A DNA stretch of 64,000 nucleotides from Colwellia sp. 20A7 (GCF_009832865.1 NZ_CP047130.1:1302001-1366000), one strand, 5' to 3'. Shown: positions 37,652 to 50,952, numbered from the stretch's first letter. A program made the numbers and translations. Notes: a model not told the origin generated them from the sequence alone.

Positions 37652-37760
37652 GCTCGTTGATACTAATTAATGTATGGGGTTATATAGTTAAAAGATAAGG
37701 GCATAAATGATAAAAACAATACAACCTATGAACTATTTAGTACTGTATTTATTTTAACTA

Positions 37761-38771
37761 ACCTGAGATCTGGATAAGGTGCGGCATTTTAAGCACTCAT
37801 AATGGACTGTTCCCTATCCGATAACTTAATACACGGCTTTTGTCTTTTTAAACAATAAGCAACTATTCCTGAAATTACATTAAGCATAAAACCTGTTTCA
37901 CTACGATGGCGGCTGTGCTCTATTTGAGATATGTTTTTAAGTTGATCATTCACTGTCTCTATTATGTATCTCTTTGATAGCATTGCCCGATCAAAGGCTG
38001 ATATTACTTTAGCTTTCATATTTTTTCGCACGGTCGTCACTAAGTCAATATCTGATTCCTTTAATGTCTGGCTCAAGTTTTTTCCAATGTATCCCTTATC
38101 TGCATATAGCTTACCAGTAAGATTTTTACATAAGTCAGGTATTGGAGTTCGGTCATTTGTATTGCCCGGCGTAATATTCAAAGCAAGGATTTCACCTTTA
38201 TGATTAATCAATAGATGAAGCTTAAAGCCGAAAAACCAGCCCATTGTTCCTTTTCCTCGCTTAGCCGTATCTGCAAATACACGGTTACGTGGAATACGGA
38301 TATTGTGACATACCTTTAGGCTTGTAGAATCTACAAATGCAATTCCTGTTGGCTCACCTTTCACCGTTTGAAAGTAAGCACACATTGGTACAATAAGATC
38401 TGACATTGTATTGATGAAACGAGTGTAGCTGAGCAGCTCTGGGAAATCATCAGTCCAGTATCGTTGGACTAAACCAATATAGAAGTTTTTGAAATCTCTA
38501 TGATTTGACTGATGAAATGCAATCATAATGCTCATTCGCTCGCTGGTAGACATTTTCGAACTACGTCTACGCTTGCGAGTACCGTCTGATAGCAATTGTG
38601 CTTCCCATTTAGGTGAAAATTGATGACAAAAATCATCGACATCACAAAATATTTCCACTAAATTATCCATCTGCCCACCTTATTTGCTTTCAAATCGTTT
38701 CTTGGTCGAAAGATCTGATCGCTAGGTGGGTATTTAGTTCAATTTTTTATCTTCTTATCCAGAATTGAGGT
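37761..38771 (-). mobile_element. IS982-family insertion sequence, copy 2 (1011 bp)
   Basis: Same length, orientation and ends as the copy at 32175, with few base differences. Flanks (TTAACTA / TAAATAA) show no clear duplication. It separates rsmE from metK. Confidence 0.92.
37789..38670 (-). CDS. IS982 transposase (second copy)
   Basis: 293 residues, intact, identical to the first copy except Met for Ile near residue 236. The DDE residues are preserved (FVDST, YADKGYIG, ETVNDQLK), so both elements could be active. The tiny difference implies recent transposition or gene conversion. Confidence 0.95.
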   Translation of the reverse strand: MDNLVEIFCDVDDFCHQFSPKWEAQLLSDGTRKRRRSSKMSTSERMSIMIAFHQSNHRDFKNFYIGLVQRYWTDDFPELLSYTRFINTMSDLIVPMCAYFQTVKGEPTGIAFVDSTSLKVCHNIRIPRNRVFADTAKRGKGTMGWFFGFKLHLLINHKGEILALNITPGNTNDRTPIPDLCKNLTGKLYADKGYIGKNLSQTLKESDIDLVTTVRKNMKAKVISAFDRAMLSKRYIIETVNDQLKNISQIEHSRHRSETGFMLNVISGIVAYCLKRQKPCIKLSDREQSIMSA

Positions 38772-38800
38772 TAAATAAGCTTTTGTGTAAGTAAAAGCAA

Positions 38801-38840
38801 AAAACCAGCACTGCTTATACACAAGTGCTGGTTTTATTAT
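38801..38840 (-). terminator. Terminator for metK
   Basis: 12-bp perfect stem AAAACCAGCACT / AGTGCTGGTTTT (38801-38812 and 38824-38835), T-rich on both sides. Located 39 bp beyond the metK stop codon, between it and the IS982 end. Confidence 0.9.
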
Positions 38841-38874
38841 TTTGTTTCAGTGTTTAATGAATAAAGCTTTTTAA

Positions 38875-40062
38875 CTAGATTCCAGCTGATTTTCTCAAAT
38901 CATCAGCTTTGTCTGTTTTTTCCCAACTAAAAGCAGTAAAGGTATCATCACCAACTGTCATTTCAAAAGGTTCTCGGCCAAAGTGACCATACGCAGCTGT
39001 TTGTTGATACATAGGGTGTAATAAATCTAACATTTTAGTGATACCGTAAGGGCGTAAGTCAAAATGTTCGCGAACAAGTTCAACTAAACGTTCTTCACTT
39101 ATTTTACCTGTACCAAATGTATCAATAGAAATTGATGTAGGCTCAGCAACACCAATAGCATACGATATTTGAATTTCACAACGATCGGCTAAACCTGCAG
39201 CAACAATATTTTTAGCAACATAACGACCAGCATAGGCTGCACTACGATCAACTTTTGATGGATCTTTACCAGAGAAAGCCCCACCACCATGACGAGCCAT
39301 GCCGCCATAAGTATCAACAATAATTTTTCTACCTGTTAAGCCACAATCGCCTACTGGACCACCAATAACAAAACGACCCGTTGGATTGATATGATATTTA
39401 GTATCTTTAGTTAACAATTCAGCAGGAAGTACATGCTTAATAATGTTCTCCATTACCGCATCAACTAAATCTTCTTGTTTAATATCTGGATTATGCTGAG
39501 TTGAAAGAACAACAGTATCAATTGCAACTGGCTTATTGTCTTCATAGATAAACGTTACTTGTGATTTAGCATCAGGGCGTAACCATGGAAGAATACCAGA
39601 CTTACGTGCTTCAGCTTGACGCTCAACCAAACGGTGAGAGTAATAGAGTGGTGCAGGCATTAACGTTTCAGTTTCATTAGTCGCATAACCAAACATTAAA
39701 CCTTGATCGCCAGCACCTTGATCTTCAGGTTTGCTGCGATCAACACCTTGCGCTATTTCTGGTGACTGCTGACCAATTAAATTCATAATGCCGCATGTTT
39801 CACCGTCAAAGCCAACATCTGAAGATGTATAACCAATGCTACTAATAACATTACGCGTAATAGTTTCTAAATCAACCCATGCGTTAGTGCTTACTTCACC
39901 TGAAATAATAGCAACGCCGGTTTTAACCATTGTTTCACACGCAACACGTGCAAATTTATCTTTAGCAATAATAGCATCTAAAACCGCATCAGAAATTTGA
40001 TCGGCAATTTTATCTGGGTGTCCTTCAGACACAGACTCAGAAGTAAAAAAGTGTGTAGACAT
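38875..40062 (-). CDS. metK: S-adenosylmethionine synthase
   Basis: 395 residues. [22 protein letters not shown] and [16 protein letters not shown] are the signature blocks; it adenylates methionine to SAM. MetJ-type boxes lie about 140 bp upstream. The gene has its own terminator and is divergent from the long non-coding leader of the rRNA operon. Confidence 0.97.
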   Translation of the reverse strand: MSTHFFTSESVSEGHPDKIADQISDAVLDAIIAKDKFARVACETMVKTGVAIISGEVSTNAWVDLETITRNVISSIGYTSSDVGFDGETCGIMNLIGQQSPEIAQGVDRSKPEDQGAGDQGLMFGYATNETETLMPAPLYYSHRLVERQAEARKSGILPWLRPDAKSQVTFIYEDNKPVAIDTVVLSTQHNPDIKQEDLVDAVMENIIKHVLPAELLTKDTKYHINPTGRFVIGGPVGDCGLTGRKIIVDTYGGMARHGGGAFSGKDPSKVDRSAAYAGRYVAKNIVAAGLADRCEIQISYAIGVAEPTSISIDTFGTGKISEERLVELVREHFDLRPYGITKMLDLLHPMYQQTAAYGHFGREPFEMTVGDDTFTAFSWEKTDKADDLRKSAGI

Positions 40063-40201
40063 AAAACCTCAACAGTTTAAATCTTTTAATCTATGTCGCT
40101 TAATAAATAGGTATTTAGAAAGTAGATGAAAAGATGAAAATTAACATTAATACAATATATAAATGCAGTTTACTATCATAGGAATCACATTTCTATCTTT
40201 T

Positions 40202-40225
40202 TTACGCCTAGACGTCTAAATGGCT
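40202..40225. promoter_or_regulatory. Candidate MetJ operator upstream of metK
   Basis: A perfect 8-bp met box AGACGTCT at 40210-40217 with weaker matches (5 of 8) in the adjoining 8-bp steps on each side (TTACGCCT and AAATGGCT). Tandem 8-bp boxes are the arrangement MetJ binds with SAM. Located 140 bp upstream of the metK start. Confidence 0.65.
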
Positions 40226-40441
40226 TTAATTTTTAAGTCGGAAATCATTACATCTATAATAAGAAAAACAAAAAACATTCATTTTACAGCAGCTTATACC
40301 GATATATAACGGCTTTAAGTGCTTTTCATTAAATTTAGGTTTTGTTGAAGCTGGGGAAATAAATCAGAGGTGGGGAACTCGGTTGAGTAATAGTTAGTTA
40401 ATCAACAGCCGTTGAGGGTATTTCTATAAAAGTAAATAAAA

Positions 40442-40464
40442 GGGCGCCACTACAATTGGCGCCC
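40442..40464 (-). terminator. Hairpin terminator of the small basic ORF
   Basis: GGGCGCCA / TGGCGCCC, 8-bp stem, 7-nt loop; on the minus strand followed by TTTTATTTACTTTTA. 7 bp after the stop codon of the ORF at 40472. Confidence 0.8.
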
Positions 40465-40471
40465 AGCTAAT

Positions 40472-40582
40472 TTAACCTTTCCTTTTTCTCGGTTTTACTA
40501 CTTCAGTAGTATTCGATTCTTTTTTCAATTTACGTTTTTCTTTCAACGTTAATACGGGCTTTTTCTTATCATTCTTAGACAT
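40472..40582 (-). CDS. Small Lys-rich protein (36 residues), hypothetical
   Basis: Too short for usual gene finding: 36 residues starting MSKNDKKKPVLTLKEKRKLK and ending KPRKRKG, about 45 percent Lys/Arg. Supported by an AGGT upstream of the ATG and by a clean terminator directly after the stop codon. Composition suggests binding to nucleic acid or ribosomes, but I recognise no family. No other gene lies within 400 bp. Confidence 0.6.
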   Translation of the reverse strand: MSKNDKKKPVLTLKEKRKLKKESNTTEVVKPRKRKG

Positions 40583-40715
40583 ATTGTTACCTAATAATAA
40601 ATTACAGATTAATTACGTATGTTTTTGCAAAAAAACTAAAAATTATAGAAAATAAATCAAATAAAATACCCTCCTTAGATAGTTATAATGAGTTAGCTAA
40701 TTACTTTATGAAATA

Positions 40716-40877
40716 ATACCAATCTCACTAACTATGTGATCATTTCTACTTGCTAAAATCACCAACTACATCGTTATTTATTTAATAATTAGAACAACTA
40801 GTTATTGAAATTAATGCCTTGTATTTGGCAATTTTTTCTACGTATAAATTTGTTCACTTAATTAATGAAACTGGTAT
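40716..40877 (-). mobile_element. MITE copy 3 (162 bp)
   Basis: Complete, ends ATACCAATCTCACTAAC and …AATGAAACTGGTAT, same orientation as copy 2. Lies in the long gap between metK and the rRNA operon. Confidence 0.9.
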
Positions 40878-40983
40878 AAATAAATCTATAAAAGATGGAT
40901 ACAATTAAGCCTACTTTGTTAAGCGAACTTAAAAGGAGCTATCAAATAGATATAATGTGTTTGGTTTTTATTTTGAAATACAG

Positions 40984-41042
40984 ACGAGCGTAGAGGTACG
41001 CTCGTTTAAACGGGGAATTTTAGGGCAAAGCTCCCTAAAAAT
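40984..41042. other. Pair of hairpins in the rrn upstream region
   Basis: ACGAGCGT-agaggt-ACGCTCGT (40984-41005), then TTTTAGGG-caaagct-CCCTAAAA (41018-41040), the second with AT-rich flanks suitable for termination. There is no adjoining ORF. They might end an unseen small RNA. Confidence 0.35.
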
Positions 41043-41260
41043 AAAATATAATAAGGTATTGATATAGGTGTTTTCATAGGCCCAATATAGCAGCTTAAAT
41101 AATAACTGCAAGCCTATTTGAACACGTTTAATAAAAGGTAATATTTAACGATCATGTACATTCAATCTATAAATAATTAAAGGAAATAATAAAAGTAAGA
41201 GTTAGGGTTTTATATTACAAATAACCATTCATTTTGTCAGGGGTGATTAGGTTATCTACT

Positions 41261-41296
41261 TATAAGTATCTCTATAAGTACCTTTATGAGTATAAG
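41261..41296 (+). repeat. Three 12-bp direct repeats
   Basis: TATAAGTATCTC, TATAAGTACCTT and TATGAGTATAAG follow each other with an exact 12-bp period just before the 110-bp tandem array. Confidence 0.6.
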
Positions 41297-41359
41297 GAGA
41301 AAATTTCTACCTAGGTAACGGAGTTGACCATACTATTGAACATCGTACAGTTTTTTAAA

Positions 41360-41680
41360 GATAGCGCGAAAGTTTATCGTTTGTATAGCTATATGGTAAT
41401 AGGTAACTAAAGGAGGTTCTTCCAGGGTGCCGCAGTAAATCGGTGTCTGAATGTCGTGTGCTTTTCTAGAGACAGCGCGGAAGTTTATCGTTTGTATAGC
41501 TATATGGTAATTGTTAATTAAAAGAGGTTCTTCCTGGGGGCGCAGTAAAGCGGTCTCTTAACATCGTGTGCTTTTCTAGAGATAGCGCGGAAGTTTGTTT
41601 TGATTACCTATTACAAAGAGGTTCTTCCAGGGTGCCGCAGTAAACCGTAGTCCTGAACACCGTGTGTTCAGGGCGGAAGT
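41360..41680 (+). repeat. Tandem array of about 110-bp units upstream of the rRNA operon
   Basis: Units start at 41360 (GATAGCGCG), 41471 (GACAGCGCGG) and 41581 (GATAGCGCGG); spacing 111 and 110 bp. Each holds GAGGTTCTTCC, a CGCAGTAAA block, and a CATCGTGTGCTTTT-like block (variable). A partial unit seems to precede it (around 41330). The third unit has a perfect hairpin CCTGAACAC-cgt-GTGTTCAGG. It has no ORF and no family I know. Whole stretch 41300-42020 shows no gene. Confidence 0.8.
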
Positions 41681-42028
41681 ATCATTTCAACCGTAGGCTT
41701 CCCGATACGAGCCGGGCTTGCACAATAGCTGAAAATCAACTCCCTAAGGTAAAACTTATCGGCTCAGGGACATAGTCACTTACAAACACCCCAGAAGAAT
41801 CATTATTATAACTGAAATTTAATGAGTGATAAGCTTTTTTTAATAAGTGTTGTTTGTTTGCTTAATATTTAACTACTTACTAACTGTTTATAAAACCTCA
41901 TTAATAGGTATGCTTAATGATAAAGTGTAAATTACAAAGCATATTGATTGTTTAAACTACAGTATCTACAGGGTTTGTATCATTGTTGAGCACTTAAACA
42001 AATAATTGAACTTTTTGATAAATAACAG

Positions 42029-42056
42029 TTGACCCAGTAAAAGAAATCTATACAAT
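42029..42056 (+). promoter_or_regulatory. rRNA operon promoter P1
   Basis: TTGACC and TACAAT with 16-bp spacing, followed by a GC-rich discriminator GCGCTCC, as in stringently controlled rrn promoters. About 570 bp upstream of 16S. Confidence 0.6.
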
Positions 42057-42211
42057 GCGCTCCAGTTCCAAGGGGTTCAGGTAAAACGAATCATCAACGG
42101 ACTGTTTTAATAAGTTATCTACTTTCATTTAATGATAAATAGTTAATTTAACGTTTTAAAATGAAGTGTTTAAGAGTTTACAAAAACTTTTAAAAAAATC
42201 AAAATAAAACG

Positions 42212-42239
42212 TTGACATTAAAACTCGGAAGCGTATGAT
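42212..42239 (+). promoter_or_regulatory. rRNA operon promoter P2
   Basis: TTGACA and TATGAT with 16-bp spacing and an A-rich upstream tract, again with a C/G-rich start region (ACGCATCC). About 385 bp before 16S. Confidence 0.7.
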
Positions 42240-42356
42240 ACGCATCCTGCTTCGGGGCAACAGCAACGAGCAACACGAATTAAGTTAAGTTCTTAAATCG
42301 TTAGGTGAAGAGCGAATGCGACTCTCATCTATATCGACTAACCTAGTTACTCGATA

Positions 42357-42370
42357 TCTTCTTTAACAAT
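42357..42370 (+). promoter_or_regulatory. boxA-like antitermination site in rrn leader
   Basis: CTTCTTTAACAAT resembles boxA (TGCTCTTTAACA). Just downstream, 42373-42399 is complementary to 44209-44235 behind 16S (27 bp with one mismatch), the RNase III processing stem of pre-16S rRNA. Confidence 0.65.
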
Positions 42371-42621
42371 TAGTTATCATGCAATTTGTGTGAATACTCA
42401 CATTAACTTGTTTTTACATAGTTCTTCTTTCTTAGGAAAGTGGAACAAAAAAACGCTTAATGAATGATGTTCATGCAAATAAATATAGTTACTTATTTCT
42501 AGCGAGATAGGTGCGACTATGTAATGCGATATCAACTTCGGTTGGTATCACGACAGAATTCATTGAGCAGTAACACATCACTTTTACTTAGGTAGAATGG
42601 TGAGGTTACACAAACGATTTT

Positions 42622-44160
<1,539 letters not shown>

Positions 44161-44256
44161 TCTTGAAGTAAAAACGAATAATGGAATGTCCCTTTTAAGA
44201 GATATTCAGAGTATTCACACAAATTACATGATAACAAAATTGAAAGAAACCCTGAT

Positions 44257-44332
44257 GGGGCTATAGCTCAGCTGGGAGAGCGCCTGCCTTGCACGCAGGA
44301 GGTCAGCAGTTCGATCCTGCTTAGCTCCACCA
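44257..44332 (+). tRNA. tRNA-Ala (anticodon TGC)
   Basis: 76 nt with CCA encoded. Acceptor GGGGCTA / TAGCTCC, D-arm AGCTCAGCTGGGAGAGCG(C), anticodon loop CTTGCAC with TGC, and TTCGATC loop. The only tRNA in the 16S-23S spacer; no tRNA-Ile is present. Confidence 0.98.
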
Positions 44333-44528
44333 TTTTGACTTTTTACTACGTTGCTTCGTAGTTCGTGTAGAAAAGACTACACGTCACCACAAAGCGCCTT
44401 GTAAAGAAATCAAAATACCATCGTTTCTTTTAAATGAAGAAAGAGACCAAACTTAATCTATCAAAGCGATGATAATTTAAGTTTGGTTTTTTAAACCAAG
44501 TTTTTAACCGAATGTGAGTTAAAAATTA

Positions 44529-44541
44529 GTTCTTTAACAAT
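44529..44541 (+). promoter_or_regulatory. boxA in the 16S-23S spacer
   Basis: GTTCTTTAACAAT, a good match to the rrn boxA antitermination element, followed by about 310 bp of spacer without a gene up to 23S. Confidence 0.7.
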
Positions 44542-44857
44542 CTGGAAAGCTGATATAAATATCGGTATTTATATGACAAACACGGTGTCGCGCTGTTGTT
44601 TGTTACAGTATAAATACCAAGCTGTTACAACATTCTCTTATCGTGAATGCTGTAATGGTGATAATGCATCCCCCAAGGATGTATTATCGAATTCATACTT
44701 GCTCTTAGAGCAAAGATGTCTTATCAAGTAACTCATCTTATATCTTCGGATATATTGAGTACGTGAAAATGTCAGACTTTACAATTACTGTGGATTAGTC
44801 TCCACGGTGTACTTTGTTTTCATTTCTTTTATTAGAAAAGACTACTTAGGGTTGTAT

Positions 44858-47752
<2,895 letters not shown>

Positions 47753-47889
47753 ACAACACCCAAGTAGTTTTTAGAACTATGAAGTGCATTGTATGAAGAC
47801 TGACATTAGAAAACACACGTACTTACGTGTTACTTGAATAAGAATAAAGAACAAAACGATATTTACAGCTTTCTAAGATTGCCTTTTTT

Positions 47890-48008
47890 TGTTTAGCGAC
47901 AATAGCGCTGTGGTACCACCTGACTCCATTCCGAACTCAGAAGTGAAACGCAGTAGCGCCGATGGTAGTGTGGGAGTTCCCATGTGAGAGTAGGACATTG
48001 CTAAACTT
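47890..48008 (+). rRNA. rrf: 5S ribosomal RNA
   Basis: Ends TGTTTAGC and GCTAAACT pair as the terminal stem. The core CCGAACTCAGAAGTGAAACG and the TAGTGTGGGAGTTCCCATG arms are intact. About 119 nt. Confidence 0.95.
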
Positions 48009-48036
48009 CTATTCGTACCGCAAGGTACACCCGAAG

Positions 48037-48065
48037 AGCCCGTTACGAAAGTGACGGGCTTTTTG
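48037..48065 (+). terminator. Terminator of the rRNA operon
   Basis: AGCCCGTTAC-gaaa-GTGACGGGCT followed by TTTTT; 28 bp after 5S. Confidence 0.95.
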
Positions 48066-48087
48066 CTGTTAGCTATTAAAAAATACA

Positions 48088-48214
48088 ACAATAGCGCTGT
48101 GGCCCTACCTGAACCCATTCGCTAATACAGCCGCGGCGCACAGAAGTGAAACGCAGTAGCGCCGGATGATGGTAGTGTGGGAGTTCCCATGTGAGAGTAG
48201 GACATTGCTAAACT
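48088..48214 (+). pseudogene. Degenerate second 5S rRNA copy
   Basis: Starts at the ACAATAGCGCTGTGG part of 5S, lacking an intact 5' stem strand, and contains about 20 extra nt (CGCTAATACAGCCGCGGCGC) in the middle plus small changes (GGATGATGG). From CAGAAGTGAAACG onward it matches the true 5S, and the 46 bp following it match the real gene's downstream region, up to the first arm of the terminator, where an IS630 end begins. Cannot form a normal 5S. Confidence 0.85.
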
Positions 48215-48276
48215 TCTATTCGTACCGCAAGGTACACCCGAAGAGCCCGTTACGAAAGTGATACCAATTCCGATAA

Positions 48277-48688
48277 TTAACTGGTCATCATGGCCCAGTC
48301 TCGGTGACATAGAGATATTACCCTTTTAGTATTACTTCTGAAGCGGTTCCAAGCTTCTGAGCACTTCTCAACAATATCCTCATAATCCTTGAAACAACGG
48401 TTAGCTATTTCATTCTGCCTCATCCATGACCACACTTGCTCAATTGGATTTAACTCGGGTGAATAGGGAGGAATATGGATGATCGTCAAATTGTTGTATT
48501 CGTCATCAAGATACTTTTGATGCCAACTGGCACCATCCATCAAGACTACAGCATGTCGTCCCTCTTCTGTCGCCTTTGAAATGAGTGCTAAGTGTGACGC
48601 CATCACATCCATATTACTTAATGGGGCTACGATAGCTTCTGTTTTTCCATTGGTGATGCAGACTGCGCCAAACAAATAAGCGTAGGTA
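48277..48688 (-). pseudogene. IS630 DDE frame of outer element, C-terminal part
   Basis: Resumes with TYAYLFGAVCITNG and carries LMDGASWH and SPELNPIEQVW; ends MTS as in the inner copy. Together with 49783-49968 it would make the full DDE domain. Confidence 0.85.
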
Positions 48689-48704
48689 ATACCAATTCCG
48701 ATAA

Positions 48705-49301
48705 TTAACTGGTCATAATGGCCCAGTCTCGGTGACATAGAGATATTACCCTTTTAGTATTACTTCTAAAGCGGTTCCAAGCTTCTGAGCACTTCTCAAC
48801 AATATCCTCATAATCCTTGAAACAACGGTTAGCTATTTCATTCTGCCTCATCCATGACCACACTTGCTCAATTGGATTTAACTCGGGTGAATAGGGAGGA
48901 ATATGGATGATCGTCAAATTGTTGTATTCGTCATCAAGATACTTTTGATGCCAACTGGCACCATCCATCAAGACTACAGCATGTCGTCCCTCTTCTGTCG
49001 CCTTTGAAATGAGTGCTAAGTGTGACGCCATCACATCCATATTACTTAATGGGGCTACGATAGCTTCTGTTTTTCCATTGGTGATGCAGACTGCGCCAAA
49101 CAAATAAGCGTAGGTAAACTGCTGCTGTTTGATTGCCCTAGGGCGCGTTCCTTTTTCTGCCCACACTCTGGTCGTTGTGTTTTGCTGACCAAACCGCGCT
49201 TCATCCTGAAACCACACATCGACTTGATCAAGCGATATCGATAACGGGATCTTGGCGATCGTTTCAAATTGGAATTTTTTTAAAGGTTTCTTGAGTCTCA
49301 A
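48705..49301 (-). CDS. IS630 transposase, C-terminal DDE frame of inner element
   Basis: 198 residues with the catalytic acid residues in FQDEARFG, LMDGASWH and SPELNPIEQVW, the IS630/Tc1-mariner DDE pattern. It lies in the +1 frame relative to the HTH frame; a shared TTTAAAAAAAT stretch (A7) lies within the overlap and is the likely site of frameshifting or transcript slippage producing the full enzyme. The start at 49301 is only the first Met of the open frame. Confidence 0.88.
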   Translation of the reverse strand: MRLKKPLKKFQFETIAKIPLSISLDQVDVWFQDEARFGQQNTTTRVWAEKGTRPRAIKQQQFTYAYLFGAVCITNGKTEAIVAPLSNMDVMASHLALISKATEEGRHAVVLMDGASWHQKYLDDEYNNLTIIHIPPYSPELNPIEQVWSWMRQNEIANRCFKDYEDIVEKCSEAWNRFRSNTKRVISLCHRDWAIMTS

Positions 49302-49728
49302 TGGATTGCTTAGGGTGCTTTGAACGTGTTGTTACCCAGCTTAGTTCAAGCTGGTGTAGTGTGTCGTATACATTAGATTTTTGGTAGACAACACCAAACT
49401 CTGTCGCAATATATTCTTGTATATCTTTTCCTTGAAGCCTACCACCACTCGGTTTTATAGCAGAATTGATAATAAAACTTTTCAGTTGTGATAGCTGCTT
49501 ATCATCCAAAGATTTTGGGCGACCTGTATGTTTTTTTTCTTTAAGTCCCTCTAAGCCATCATGTAAATAAGTATGGATCCATTTATTAACGCTAGTGCGA
49601 CTAACTTTCAAGAAAGTAGCTATTTGTGTGCGATTTTTTCCATCGATAAAATGAGATACAGCAAGCAATCTTAATCGCATTCTTGCATTAGTCGTTGATG
49701 AAATAAGCTGTGATAAGTTATGAGTCAT
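49264..49728 (-). CDS. IS630 transposase, N-terminal frame (HTH) of inner element
   Basis: 154 residues: helix-turn-helix DNA-binding domains (FLKVSRTSVNKWIHTYL, then a second near GGRLQGKDIQEYI), with GRPKSL linker. Ends right after an A7 run. The catalytic part is read in the overlapping +1 frame (48705-49301), overlap 38 bp. Confidence 0.88.
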   Translation of the reverse strand: MTHNLSQLISSTTNARMRLRLLAVSHFIDGKNRTQIATFLKVSRTSVNKWIHTYLHDGLEGLKEKKHTGRPKSLDDKQLSQLKSFIINSAIKPSGGRLQGKDIQEYIATEFGVVYQKSNVYDTLHQLELSWVTTRSKHPKQSIETQETFKKIPI

Positions 49729-49782
49729 TTTAAGCCTTATATTTAAGCTTACATTAGATCACAAAATTATCGGAATTGGTAT

Positions 49783-49968
49783 AAACTGCTGCTGTTTGAT
49801 TGCCCTAGGGCGCGTTCCTTTTTCTGCCCACACTCTGGTCGTTGTGTTTTGCTGACCAAACCGCGCTTCATCCTGAAACCACACATCGACTTGATCAAGC
49901 GATATCGATAACGGGATCTTGGCGATCGTTTCAAATTGGAGTTTTTTTAAAGGTTTCTTGAGTCTCAA
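49783..49968 (-). pseudogene. IS630 DDE frame of outer element, N-terminal part
   Basis: Begins like the inner copy (VWFQDEARFGQQN visible) and stops at KQQQF where the inner IS enters. Its continuation is the separate piece at 48277-48688. Confidence 0.85.
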
Positions 49969-50395
49969 TGGATTGCTTAGGGTGCTTTGAACGTGTTGTT
50001 ACCCAGCTTAGTTCAAGCTGGTGTAGTGTGTCGTATACATTAGATTTTTGGTAGACAACACCAAACTCTGTCGCAATATATTCTTGTATATCTTTTCCTT
50101 GAAGCCTACCACCACTCGGTTTTATAGCAGAATTGATAACAAAACTTTTCAGTTGTGATAGCTGCTTATCATCCAAAGATTTTGGGCGACCTGTATGTTT
50201 TTTTTCTTTAAGTCCCTCTAAGCCATCATGTAAATAAGTATGGATCCATTTATTAACGCTAGTGCGGCTAACTTTCAAGAAAGTAGCTATTTGTGTGCGA
50301 TTTTTTCCATCGATAAAGTGAGATACAGCAAGCAATCGTAATCGCATTCTTGCATTAGTCGTTGATGAAATAAGCTGTGATAAGTTATGAGTCAT
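49931..50395 (-). pseudogene. IS630 transposase N-terminal frame of outer element
   Basis: 154-residue HTH frame almost identical to that of the inner element, including its A7 run, but its DDE partner is interrupted, so the enzyme cannot be completed. Confidence 0.85.
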
Positions 50396-50517
50396 TTTAA
50401 GCCTTATATTTAAGCTTACATTAGATCACAAAATTATCGGAATTGGTATAAATACACACAGAATAAGTACATATATGCATCGATATGACTCCCAAGGTAG
50501 TGTGGTTCATGCTAGTT

Positions 50518-50630
50518 ATACCAGTTTCATTAATTAGGTGAACAATTTTATACGTAGAAAGAATTGACAAATACAAGGCATTTATTTCAATAACTAGTTG
50601 TTCTAATTATTAAATAAATAACGATGTAGT
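50518..50630 (+). mobile_element. MITE copy 4, truncated
   Basis: Begins ATACCAGTTTCATTAATTAG and follows copy 1 for about 113 bp, then breaks at GATGTAGT and continues in unrelated sequence. The 3' end of the element is missing. Confidence 0.88.
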
Positions 50631-50952
50631 ATACAAAATGAAAGGTAGTTATTTGGAGCTGAATTTTTAGAGTGTGATGAATAGAAGATGAGTACAGGGG
50701 AAATCATCCATGATTAACGATCCCTGTCTTTCATCGTCCCTCAGTGGCTTCATGCCACTTAGCTCAATCCTTCAAGCCTCCATAACAAGTTATCCTTACT
50801 TGTGTTGTTACCAACATTTTAAGCATAGGACAAATTTTATAAATTGCCAATATTTTTTGTGCTTTTTTTAATCAAATAATGGTTTTTTAGCATGATTAGG
50901 AGAGTAAAATAAGTGGGGAGGCATTTTCATAGAATATTTAAAGGGTTATAAA
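50631..50952. other. Non-coding stretch after the IS/MITE scar
   Basis: About 320 bp, no ORF or RNA gene recognised. The region has a C/T-rich stretch around 50727-50775. Confidence 0.4.

Larger units (their letters stand above)
48689..49782 (-). mobile_element. Inner IS630-family element (1094 bp), intact
   Basis: Complete element with inverted ends ATACCAATTCCGATAATT…AATTATCGGAATTGGTAT, inserted at a TA of the outer copy (CGTAGG-TA-AACTGC when restored), the usual IS630 target. Carries both transposase frames uninterrupted. Confidence 0.9.
48261..50449 (-). mobile_element. Outer IS630-family element, interrupted by an inner copy
   Basis: Left piece 48261-48688 and right piece 49783-50449 together give about 1095 bp, the size of the inner copy. 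The ends ATACCAATTCCGATAATT and its complement are inverted repeats. Its transposase is cut in the middle by the inner element. Left flank ends GAAAGTG, right flank is AAATACAC; no TA duplication links them, unlike a simple insertion. Confidence 0.85.

Noticed and set aside
32175..38771. Composite IS982 transposon
   Set aside because: The enclosed genes (lysA to rsmE) are conserved chromosomal neighbours, not transposon cargo.
41360..41680. CRISPR array
   Set aside because: Repeats are about 110 bp with no uniform short repeat and no varied spacers.
48122..48310. ORF across the 5S remnant and IS630 junction
   Set aside because: A chance frame made from rRNA and IS sequence.
50491..50512. 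Third 5S fragment (GGTAGTGTGG) after the IS630 scar
   Set aside because: Only about 10 nt match; too short to support.
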